Program-made: the position numbers and the translations under genes
In this document: piece by piece, positions 1 to 5,924 of the stretch
Layout of the letters: each line of letters starts with the position of its first letter
Numbering within the stretch: the first letter of the stretch is position 1
The notes under the pieces: generated by a model
What the model saw: the letters and a program-made list of their open reading frames with translations, nothing else
Databases searched by the model: none
What the model was told of the DNA's origin: nothing
Source: DASPFV01 sp035620975
GTDB lineage: Bacteria > Acidobacteriota > Vicinamibacteria > Vicinamibacterales > 2-12-FULL-66-21
NCBI GenBank assembly: GCA_035620975.1
Contig: DASPFV010000331.1
Span: 1 to 8,027 of the forward strand
DNA length: 8,027 nt
Reading direction: 5' to 3'

Positions 1-24
1 CCTGCTTCGGTCCGCTCGTACGTC

Positions 25-48
25 AATGCAAGACCTGACCCCTTGGTC
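25..48. repeat. Possible end of a dispersed (RAYT/REP-associated) repeat element
   Basis: Positions 25-42 read AATGCAAGACCTGACCCC, and 37-48 form a small hairpin (GACC, loop CCTT, GGTC). From memory, this sequence, or its complement GGGGTCAGGTCTTGCATT, recurs in many bacterial genomes beside IS200-like REP-associated transposases (RAYT, Y1 family). No transposase is visible here, so this would be a solitary element end or remnant. The link rests on recollection of the motif only. Confidence 0.3.
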
Positions 49-72
49 CCGCACAGCTGTTGCGAACGGCCC

Positions 73-96
73 GACGATCGGGATCGCGGGATCGTC
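73..96. terminator. Inverted repeat downstream of the oxidoreductase, possible weak terminator
   Basis: GACGATC (73-79) and GATCGTC (90-96) are perfect 7-base arms around a 10-base loop. The hairpin lies 28 bases past the stop codon of the minus-strand oxidoreductase. There is no T tract on either side, so it is not a classical intrinsic terminator. It could mark the 3' end of the operon transcript, stabilise it, or be a protein-binding dyad. Confidence 0.3.
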
Positions 97-124
97 ACAT
101 GCGAAATCCTGCCGCACGCTCGCC

Positions 125-1636
125 TTATTCGATCAACTCCCCCCATCCCGCCCGGTACTCCTCGCGCCGGACGAACTTGTTCGCCTCGGGCGAGTTCGTG
201 AACTCCATCTTCTGCGCGTCCCAGACCAGCCGCTTGTACGGCACCCTGAGGGCGATGTTCGCCAGCGCCACGGCCTCGGCCAGCGACCCGACCTCCTCGA
301 AGCTCCCGCGCGACTTCCTGCCCGTCTTGATCGCGTTCACCCACTCGTCGTCCGGCGTCGTCGCGTCGTACTCGGGCACCGTCAGGGACCGTTCAATGGC
401 CTCCTGCCGGCTCTTCGGGATCAGCCGCGGCCGGTTGCCGCGGAAGTCGCAGAGGATCTTCCCCTTGTCTCCCACGATGAGCATGCCCTCGTCGTCGAGG
501 TCCTCGTTGTCGCTGATGAGCTCCTCGGGCGTCTGCGGCTTCATGCCGCCGTCGTACCAGTACGTGTCGACGGCGGGGCGCTTCTCGGTCGCCGGATGCC
601 GCCAGCGGATCGTGCTGGCCTTGGGCAGCCCGACGAGCGACACACGGCCGCCCCGGCTCACGTTGCGATCGTTGACCCAGGCATCGTTGCTGGGCCGGCC
701 CTCCACGAACTCCGGGACGCCCAGGCCGAGGATGCGATACGGCTGCCAGAGGCTGTAGTGGCCCATGTCGCCCAGGCAGCCGGTGCCGTAGGCGTACCAC
801 CCGCGGTACACGGCGAACGTGTAGCTCGGATGGTAGGGACGATCGGGTTCAGGTCCCTGCCACAGCGCCCAGTTGAAGCCCTCGGGGACGGGCGGCCCCG
901 ACTGGTGGTACTCCTGCATCCCCTGCGGCCAGAACGGCCGATTCGTCCAGTTGTGGACCTCGCGCACCGTGCCGATCAGGCCGGAGTTGATCATGGCTGA
1001 CAGCTTGTGGCGATCGGGCGAGTTGCTGTAGGCGAGCAGGTGCGAGGCCGCCTTGCTCTCGCTCGCGACCTGCACAGCGCGGCGGACCTCGTGGAGGACG
1101 CTGGCCACCGGCTTGTGCGAAATGGCCGCCTTCCCCTTCTGGAGGGCGGCCAGGTTGATGCACCCGTGCTGGTGATCCGGGGTGATGTTGATGATCCCCT
1201 GGATGTCGGTCTCCTTCTCCAGCATCTCGCGGAAGTCCTCGTACGTCCGGACGCCACCCGGCCTGTCGTGCTTGCGGTAGTAGGTTTCGATGATCTCGCG
1301 CGCGACTTCGCGGCCGCCGCGAATCCCCTTGTCGCCGGCACCCCACTCGGGCTCCTCGAGGAACTTGCGGATCTGGTTGCGGGTGCCCCACTCGCTCCAG
1401 TCCACGTAGTTCTGGCTGTCGCGGTTCGGATCGACGACGGCCACGAACTGCAGGTCCGGACGTTGAACCATGCCGCAGTCGACCTGGCGCAGCGACTGGA
1501 GGCCGCACCCGACTTGCGCGACACGGATCATGTCGCTCGGCGGAACGTAGCCCTGCCCGCCCAGTACGCGACGGGGCACGATCGTCAGCGAGGCGGAGAG
1601 ACCGGCGAGGAACGTGCGGCGATTCATCTCTGTCAT
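125..1636 (-). CDS. Tat-exported Gfo/Idh/MocA family oxidoreductase
   Basis: A 503-residue NAD(P)-dependent sugar oxidoreductase of the Gfo/Idh/MocA family, predicted to work outside the cytoplasm. Residues 5-10 (NRRTFL) are a twin-arginine motif followed by a hydrophobic stretch ending near VPRRVLGG (20-27), as in Tat-exported family members. The Rossmann fold begins at IRVAQVGCG (37-45) with the nucleotide-binding GCGLQS (43-48). Further family marks are TPDHQHG (152-158), HKP (174-176) in the place of the usual EKP, and GDMGHY (289-294) in the C-terminal substrate domain. The start at 1636 has AGGA (complement of 1644-1647) 7 bases upstream; an ATG at 1627 would still keep the twin arginines. 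Last gene of a three-gene operon, 25 bases after the gene before it. The substrate is unknown; family members oxidise or epimerise sugars, and the DUF1080 gene nearby fits 3-keto-glycoside chemistry. Family assignment is firm, the exact reaction is inference. Confidence 0.93.
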   Translation of the reverse strand: MTEMNRRTFLAGLSASLTIVPRRVLGGQGYVPPSDMIRVAQVGCGLQSLRQVDCGMVQRPDLQFVAVVDPNRDSQNYVDWSEWGTRNQIRKFLEEPEWGAGDKGIRGGREVAREIIETYYRKHDRPGGVRTYEDFREMLEKETDIQGIINITPDHQHGCINLAALQKGKAAISHKPVASVLHEVRRAVQVASESKAASHLLAYSNSPDRHKLSAMINSGLIGTVREVHNWTNRPFWPQGMQEYHQSGPPVPEGFNWALWQGPEPDRPYHPSYTFAVYRGWYAYGTGCLGDMGHYSLWQPYRILGLGVPEFVEGRPSNDAWVNDRNVSRGGRVSLVGLPKASTIRWRHPATEKRPAVDTYWYDGGMKPQTPEELISDNEDLDDEGMLIVGDKGKILCDFRGNRPRLIPKSRQEAIERSLTVPEYDATTPDDEWVNAIKTGRKSRGSFEEVGSLAEAVALANIALRVPYKRLVWDAQKMEFTNSPEANKFVRREEYRAGWGELIE

Positions 1637-1661
1637 GGTGTGTTCCTATGGCACAGCGCGG

Positions 1662-2495
1662 TTAGCGGGACTGCGGCGCGATGCGCACGAAATCGGCCCA
1701 TTCACGGCTTTCGTACACGGCCGCGGCAAACTTCGGATCCGACAGATACGACCCCTCGACGAGATAGGTGCTGAGCTCCCCGGTCAGCGCCTGGACGGGC
1801 GTGAAGGCGGCGCGCAGCTCGTCGGAATCCGCCCCTCCCGGCCAGTACTTGTCGCGCGACGCGACAGTGAGCGCGAACAGCGCGATGTCGCTGCTCGTCT
1901 GGTCTCCGCGCACCGCCTTGTAATAAAGGATGCGGAGATCCGGACGGAGATTGCCGACCGCCGGATGCAGGGTGGCGCGCACGAAGCGCTCGAAGGCGTC
2001 GCGGCGGTCTGGCCGCACCTTCAGATAGTGGATCCCGAGGACCTCCACCTGAGGCAGCGGACCGACCGACTCGGGTTCTATCAGATGGTATTCGGCGCCC
2101 GCCCCCGTCCCCGCAATCGCGTCCATGAACCGGGCCGGGCCGGCCTTCCTGGCTCGCTCGAGGAGATCCCAGCCAAACGGAGCCCTGCTGTCCGGATGGC
2201 CACCGGCCTCGCGACGAGCGACCGTCTCGATAGTCCACACGAGCGCATAGCGCCCCTTGCGCGCGCCGCGATCGCCCATGAACAGGTGCAGCTCGGTCCC
2301 CGGCAGCCCCGCGGTCCAGGCTCGTGCGAGCTCGCTCGTAACGAACCGCTCCCATGCCCGAGCGTCGACATCCGGCTCGAGCTCGAGAAGCTGGACGACG
2401 AGCACTTCGCCAAGCTGCATCGGCTGAGCGTGAGCGGCGGGAGCCGCGTACGCCGCCAACGATAGCACCAGGACTGCCCCGCACGGAGCGTTCAT
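1662..2495 (-). CDS. Exported protein with two tandem ferredoxin-like (dimeric alpha/beta-barrel-like) repeats, function unknown
   Basis: A 277-residue protein I do not recognise by name. Residues 1-23 form a Sec signal peptide (hydrophobic LVLSLAAYAA, cleavage expected after AHA at 21-23). The mature part is an internal duplication. Residues about 30-95 start EVLVVQLLELEPD and residues about 150-213 start EVLGIHYLKVRPD. Both continue with a helix containing W/FERFV, a loop, a hydrophobic strand (ELHLFMG or LRILYYK) and a final strand (YALVWTIETVA or DIALFALTVAS) ending in a basic residue. That beta-alpha-beta-beta pattern suggests tandem ABM/EthD-like ferredoxin folds, which often form dimeric barrels; here one chain could form the barrel alone. 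The start ATG overlaps the stop of the upstream gene (ATGA, 2492-2495), with a GGAGG 4 bases before it inside that gene, so the two are translationally coupled. It may bind or modify a small ligand made by its neighbours, but no catalytic residue can be named. Confidence 0.85.
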   Translation of the reverse strand: MNAPCGAVLVLSLAAYAAPAAHAQPMQLGEVLVVQLLELEPDVDARAWERFVTSELARAWTAGLPGTELHLFMGDRGARKGRYALVWTIETVARREAGGHPDSRAPFGWDLLERARKAGPARFMDAIAGTGAGAEYHLIEPESVGPLPQVEVLGIHYLKVRPDRRDAFERFVRATLHPAVGNLRPDLRILYYKAVRGDQTSSDIALFALTVASRDKYWPGGADSDELRAAFTPVQALTGELSTYLVEGSYLSDPKFAAAVYESREWADFVRIAPQSR

Positions 2496-4696
2496 GCCCC
2501 CTCCAGGTCGATGGCCACGACCTCGTGCACGTCGACGGCCGGTACGGTAAGCGTCACCACCCCTCCGGCCGTCCGTGCGGCAGCCGTCGTACCCGCCGTG
2601 AGCAGCTGCACGGCCCGGGGCTGCGCGCCCTGAGGCAGCCGCACCCGCACCTGCAGCGGTCCGATGGGGATGATCTCGCGCAGCGGCCCCTTCATGAACA
2701 TCGGGTTGGTGAGGTTCACGAGGTGCACCGTGACCGATCCGCGCTGGCGCCAGATCGTGACGTCGATCATCCCGGGGCCCTCCACCTCGACCGGCGGAGG
2801 CTCATTCGCCGTCCACGCGATCACGTTCCGCAGGAGGCGGAGGTGATCCACGCACATCACGTCCCAGAACGTCCGGTCGATGTCCCACGGAATGTACGCG
2901 ATCCGGCTGCGCCCCAGCTCGCGGAGGTACAGCTCACGGACGCTCGTGCGCGGCACGCGCGGGTAGACGTCCTCCATCGGCAGGTCCGGGTAGGACGGGA
3001 TGAGCGTCACGGGCGAGGGGAACTCCACGTCGGGCTTCACGTCGAGGCGGTAGACGCCGTTGATGATACGCGGCGCGTCCTCGAAGCCGGCCAGTATGGG
3101 ATGCCGGCGCCCGCTGCCGGGATCGGCATCGAGCGCGAGATACGAATTCTGCATCGGACCGTCCACCCGGTCCGCAAAGGACACGCCGAACAGATCGGAC
3201 AACGCGAAGTTCGCGCGCCGGCCGCCGGTCTCGTCGTAGAGCGACGAGGCGAAGGTCGCGAGGAGACTTCCGCCACGCCTGACGAATGCGCGGATGGCCT
3301 CGCATTGCGTATCCGAGAGCGCGGCGGCATCCGGCAGCACGAGCAGTCGGAAGGGCTCCAGGCGATCCGGGGTCAGGAAGGCCTCGTGTACGAGCTCGAA
3401 CGGCACGCGCGATTCGACGAGCGCATGGTACATCCCGAGCACGTGATCCTCGTGTCGATCACCGCTAGCCGCGCCAGGATAGTAGGTCGACGTCTGCTCC
3501 GAGTGCAGCAGCGCCAGCCGCGCGAGCGGGGCCTCGTTGCGAAGATACCGCTCGTGTGTGTAGTGCCAGTCGTAGATCCGCTCCACCATCGGCAGCCAGC
3601 GCCGGTCGTAGAGCACGCCGGAGAACTTCGTCACCCACGGCCGCATCCCGTTCGCGGTGCCCTCGGCCACCCAGAGGCGAATCTCGGGTTCACTCTGCAC
3701 CGAGTCCTTCCAGCGGTACGGCTCTTCGAGCCCGACGCTGAAGATGCCCCCCAGCGGCCGCGATCCCATGGCCGATCGGTATTCCTTCGCGCGACGGCCG
3801 TTGGCCCAGGGGGGCATCAGGCCACGCCGCGCCTGGTAATCCGCGAACTGGATGGGCGCCAGCTCGCCGGCCGTTTTCATGTCCGGCGGCCCGTTCGGAA
3901 CGAAGCGCGCCTCTGGATTCGCGGCCCGGACAGTCGCGTCCCAGTGCTTCCAGAGCTCGGTCAGCCGTGCCTTGCGCCACTCGATGAAGGCACGGCGCAC
4001 GGGGTCGCGTCGATCCGCCGTGCGCGGCAGCTCGTGCCCGCTGGCGGACTCGAAGTTCCGCTGGCAGTGCGTGCAGTAGCAGTCCCCGCCCTGCGGTGCC
4101 CATCGGTTCGCGAAGATGCCGTCGACCCGGTACTTCTCGACGATCTCGCGGTGGACCCGATCCATGAAGTCGAAATGGTAGGGGCCCAGGGCGCAGGTCA
4201 CCCAGAGATCGGGATTGGCCCAGTGCCGCCGCGGGCTGCCGTCGGCGTTCACCGCAATCCAGTCGGGGTGCGCCGCGCGCACGTCCTCACGCACGGCGTG
4301 CGGGTCGGTGCGCGCGACCACGTGCATCCCCATCGCGCGGCAGCCGGCGACGAGCGCGCCGAAGGGATCGGCGTCGCCGAGCCAGGCGCTGCGGTGGTGC
4401 AGCGGCACCTCGGTCGGGTAGTAGGCGACGATGCCGCCGGCGCTCAGGGTGGCGGCATCCGCATGCAGACGGCGGAAGTAATCGAGCCAGAACCGCGGAT
4501 CGAATCGGCCCGGGTCGTTCTCGACGAGCGTGAGCTGCACCCAGCGCATCGGCCGGTCGAACCAGCCCCCGAGCTGCGCCGCGGACGGCGCGGGACGCGG
4601 GGCCACAGACGCCGACGGCGTGCCAGAGAGCGATATCCAGGCGCCGGCGCCGGCCGTCGTCTGGACGAATCTCCGCCGGGACATCGTCTCCGCCAT
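2492..4696 (-). CDS. Tat-exported GHL6-type glycoside hydrolase-like protein with beta-galactosidase trimerisation-type domain
   Basis: A 734-residue exported protein. SRRRFVQTT (6-14) is a clear twin-arginine motif followed by an alanine/glycine-rich hydrophobic stretch; the mature part probably begins near residue 35. Residues about 48-385 look like the TIM-barrel of the hypothetical glycosyl hydrolase 6 (GHL6) group: HVVARTDPHAVRE (125-137), HPDWIAVNADG (143-153), the strand VDGIFANRW (191-199), then CYCTHC (206-211). Residues about 390-560 resemble the class-I-amidotransferase-like trimerisation domain of GH42 beta-galactosidases (LARLALLHSEQTSTYYPG at 391-408, FRLLVLPDAAALSD at 449-462, FVRRGGSLLATF at 471-482). 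A beta-rich C-terminal domain ends the protein. The ATG at 4696 has GGAGG (complement of 4705-4709) 8 bases upstream, which decides the start. First gene of the minus-strand operon, overlapping the next by 4 bases. Probably acts on a glycoside, but GHL6 proteins are little characterised and activity is not proven. Confidence 0.88.
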   Translation of the reverse strand: MAETMSRRRFVQTTAGAGAWISLSGTPSASVAPRPAPSAAQLGGWFDRPMRWVQLTLVENDPGRFDPRFWLDYFRRLHADAATLSAGGIVAYYPTEVPLHHRSAWLGDADPFGALVAGCRAMGMHVVARTDPHAVREDVRAAHPDWIAVNADGSPRRHWANPDLWVTCALGPYHFDFMDRVHREIVEKYRVDGIFANRWAPQGGDCYCTHCQRNFESASGHELPRTADRRDPVRRAFIEWRKARLTELWKHWDATVRAANPEARFVPNGPPDMKTAGELAPIQFADYQARRGLMPPWANGRRAKEYRSAMGSRPLGGIFSVGLEEPYRWKDSVQSEPEIRLWVAEGTANGMRPWVTKFSGVLYDRRWLPMVERIYDWHYTHERYLRNEAPLARLALLHSEQTSTYYPGAASGDRHEDHVLGMYHALVESRVPFELVHEAFLTPDRLEPFRLLVLPDAAALSDTQCEAIRAFVRRGGSLLATFASSLYDETGGRRANFALSDLFGVSFADRVDGPMQNSYLALDADPGSGRRHPILAGFEDAPRIINGVYRLDVKPDVEFPSPVTLIPSYPDLPMEDVYPRVPRTSVRELYLRELGRSRIAYIPWDIDRTFWDVMCVDHLRLLRNVIAWTANEPPPVEVEGPGMIDVTIWRQRGSVTVHLVNLTNPMFMKGPLREIIPIGPLQVRVRLPQGAQPRAVQLLTAGTTAAARTAGGVVTLTVPAVDVHEVVAIDLEGA

Positions 4697-4732
4697 GGGT
4701 CATTCCTCCAGTGGGCGGGGTGCAGATGCTGA

Positions 4733-4738
4733 AGTATA
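4733..4738 (-). promoter_or_regulatory. Putative -10 box of the minus-strand operon
   Basis: On the minus strand these bases read TATACT, five of six matches to the sigma70 -10 consensus. They would place the transcript start near 4726, giving a 5' leader of about 30 bases containing the GGAGG of the GHL6-type gene. No convincing TTGACA lies 16-18 bases upstream, where the tandem repeat begins, so the promoter may need an activator. Confidence 0.4.
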
Positions 4739-4752
4739 TTCTGCGTTGGAAC

Positions 4753-4982
4753 CGCGGATGGCCGCGGATGGCGGTTCAACGGGACGCGGGTTTTCGCGGA
4801 TGACCGCGGATCCTGGTTCAAGGGGGCGCGGACCTGTCGCGCCGGAGCCGCCAGGCGAAGGCGGATTTTCGCGGATGGCCGCGGATGGCGGTCCAACCCG
4901 ACGCGGGTTTTCGCGGATGACCGCGGATTCTGGTTCACGGGACGCGGACCTGTCGCGCCGGAGCCGCCAGGCGAAGGCGGAT
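4753..4982. repeat. Tandem intergenic repeat, two copies of about 117 bp, with nested CGCGGAT pairs
   Basis: Copy 1 spans 4753-4866 and copy 2 spans 4870-4982. They are nearly identical, with a few substitutions and one single-base length difference near 4821-4827/4938-4943. Each copy has two pairs of the heptamer CGCGGAT: 4753 and 4763, 4795 and 4805 in copy 1; 4870 and 4880, 4912 and 4922 in copy 2. Within every pair the heptamers are exactly 10 bases apart, and the two pairs in a copy are exactly 42 bases apart. The 3' third of each copy carries a hairpin-capable CCGCC...GGCGG segment (stem 5, loop 7) next to GTCGCGCCGGAG. The repeat fills most of the divergent intergenic region. It looks like a member of the CGCGGAT-type dispersed repeats I recall from intergenic regions of acidobacteria and planctomycetes. 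Reading frames through it are low-complexity and not genes. Confidence 0.85.
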
Positions 4983-5172
4983 GCTCGCGCGCGGCGGCGG
5001 ACTGCCTGACGGAGCTTGATTTTGGAGCTCGCCCGCAGATGAGGCGTGAATCGTCCGCGGCAGGAAAGCCCGCCGAAATCGTCCAGAATCGGCGTCCGTC
5101 TCAGCGGCCCCCCCGCAATCCGCGCGATCCGGGTCGTCCTGTGTGGCTGACGCCGGGAGGACGGGAGGAGAT
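4983..5172. other. Leader region of the DUF1080 gene with weak hairpins
   Basis: No gene is evident here. Two short dyads are visible: GAGCT (5012-5016) with AGCTC (5026-5030), and CGCCGA (5071-5076) with TCGGCG (5089-5094) around a 12-base loop. The octamer AATCGTCC occurs at 5049-5056 and again at 5077-5084, the second copy inside the loop of the larger dyad. The region must hold the promoter of the plus-strand DUF1080 gene, but I see no convincing -35/-10 pair. Near its end two G-rich stretches, GGGAGG at 5155-5160 and 5163-5168, precede the gene start. Confidence 0.35.
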
Positions 5173-5811
5173 GTGAGAACGCTCTGCATATGCGCGGTAA
5201 TGCTGGCAGCACTGGCGTCCGGGCTGCCCGGTCAGGAGGCGTCCAGGCCAGTGCCGCTGTTCGACGGCAAGACATTCGAAGGCTGGGAGGGGGACACGGC
5301 CAGGACCTGGCGCATCCAGGATGGCGCGATCGTCGGAGGCTCGCTGACTGAAACGGTGCCGCGGAACGACTTTCTCTGCACGACGCGCAGCTTCGACGAC
5401 TTCGTGCTGCGGCTGAAGTTCAAGCTGCTGGGCAGCGAGGGGTTCGTCAACGCCGGCGTGCAGTTCCGGAGTCAGCGCGCGACCAAGCCTGCGCACGAGA
5501 TGGTGGGCTATCAGGCCGACCTCGGCGCCAAGTACTGGGGCAGCCTCTACGACGAGACGCGGAGGAACCGCGTTCTCGCCGCGGCCGATCCTGCCGTCAT
5601 CGAGGCGGTACTGAAGCCCGGGGACTGGAACGACTACGAGATTCGGGCGGAAGGCCGGCGGATCCGGCTCGCCATCAACGGTCGCCAGACGGTGGACTAT
5701 ACCGAAACCGACGAGACTATTCCCCGGTCGGGGGTGATCGGGCTGCAGATCCATGGCGGCGGCAAGGCCGAAGTGCATTACAGGGACATCACGATCGAGC
5801 AGCACCGGTGA
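5173..5811 (+). CDS. Secreted DUF1080 protein (3-keto-disaccharide hydrolase domain, LamG-like fold)
   Basis: A 212-residue protein of the DUF1080/PF06439 family, a concanavalin-like jelly roll. Members have been shown to cleave 3-keto-glycosides. The GTG at 5173 is chosen because GGAGG (5164-5168) sits 4 bases before it and because the protein then opens with a compact signal peptide (basic residue 2, hydrophobic 4-16, likely cleaved near residues 17-21); a GTG at 5143 in frame has no ribosome-binding site. Family landmarks: VPLFDGKTFEGWEG (27-40), WRIQDGAIVGG (46-56), DFVLRLKFKL (76-85), NAGVQFRS (93-100), GYQADLGAKYWGSLYDE (112-128), WNDYEIRAEG (152-161), INGRQTVDY (168-176), GVIGLQIHGG (187-196). 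The length is usual for a single-domain member. It is transcribed away from the exported oxidoreductase operon across the repeat region. The natural partner would be a 3-keto-sugar-forming Gfo/Idh/MocA enzyme such as the one at 125-1636. Confidence 0.92.
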   Translation: MRTLCICAVMLAALASGLPGQEASRPVPLFDGKTFEGWEGDTARTWRIQDGAIVGGSLTETVPRNDFLCTTRSFDDFVLRLKFKLLGSEGFVNAGVQFRSQRATKPAHEMVGYQADLGAKYWGSLYDETRRNRVLAAADPAVIEAVLKPGDWNDYEIRAEGRRIRLAINGRQTVDYTETDETIPRSGVIGLQIHGGGKAEVHYRDITIEQHR

Positions 5812-5863
5812 ACGATGGGGTCTTGGGGCTGAACCCGGGAGCCGCGAATCTCAGCCGGGAGCC

Positions 5864-5923
5864 ATGACTTCCCGCAGCATCAAGCCGCGCCCCCATGCCG
5901 CTCGCAGACCAGCTGAGCGCTGA
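5864..5923 (+). other. Possible short upstream reading frame before the CoA-transferase
   Basis: An ATG at 5864 opens a 19-codon frame rich in arginine and proline that ends with TGA at 5921-5923, one base before the ATG at 5925 of the CoA-transferase (TGACATG). GGGAG (5857-5861) lies only 2 bases before the start, closer than is ideal. The arrangement would allow coupled reinitiation at 5925, which lacks its own ribosome-binding site. It may equally be chance. Confidence 0.2.
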
Positions 5924-5924
5924 C

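Noticed and set aside
26..1000. A 324-codon open frame on the plus strand opposite the oxidoreductase
   Set aside because: Its composition is that of a complement frame (R, P, V, L, H rich) and the opposite strand holds a clear Gfo/Idh/MocA protein.
2354..4732. A 792-codon open frame on the plus strand, opposite the GHL6-type gene
   Set aside because: It is antisense to a gene with a Tat signal, recognisable domains and a strong ribosome-binding site. Its translation is arginine-, proline- and histidine-rich low-complexity sequence, as expected for the complement of GC-rich coding DNA.
4753..4982. CRISPR array
   Set aside because: There are only two long near-identical copies with almost no spacer between them, and the internal heptamers are far too short and closely spaced to be CRISPR repeats.
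5143..5172. Longer N-terminus for the DUF1080 protein from a GTG at 5143
   Set aside because: No ribosome-binding site precedes 5143, while GGAGG just before 5173 and a signal peptide starting there support the shorter form.
4444..5275. Several open frames on both strands through the tandem repeat, giving repeated RSSAKTR-like peptides
   Set aside because: They are translations of the CGCGGAT repeat and have no domains or ribosome-binding sites; such frames are a common source of spurious gene calls.
5830..5876. Terminator between the DUF1080 and CoA-transferase genes
   Set aside because: Only a 5-bp stem (CGGGA with TCCCG, 9-base loop) and a repeated CCGGGAGCC are visible, with no T tract; too weak to call.
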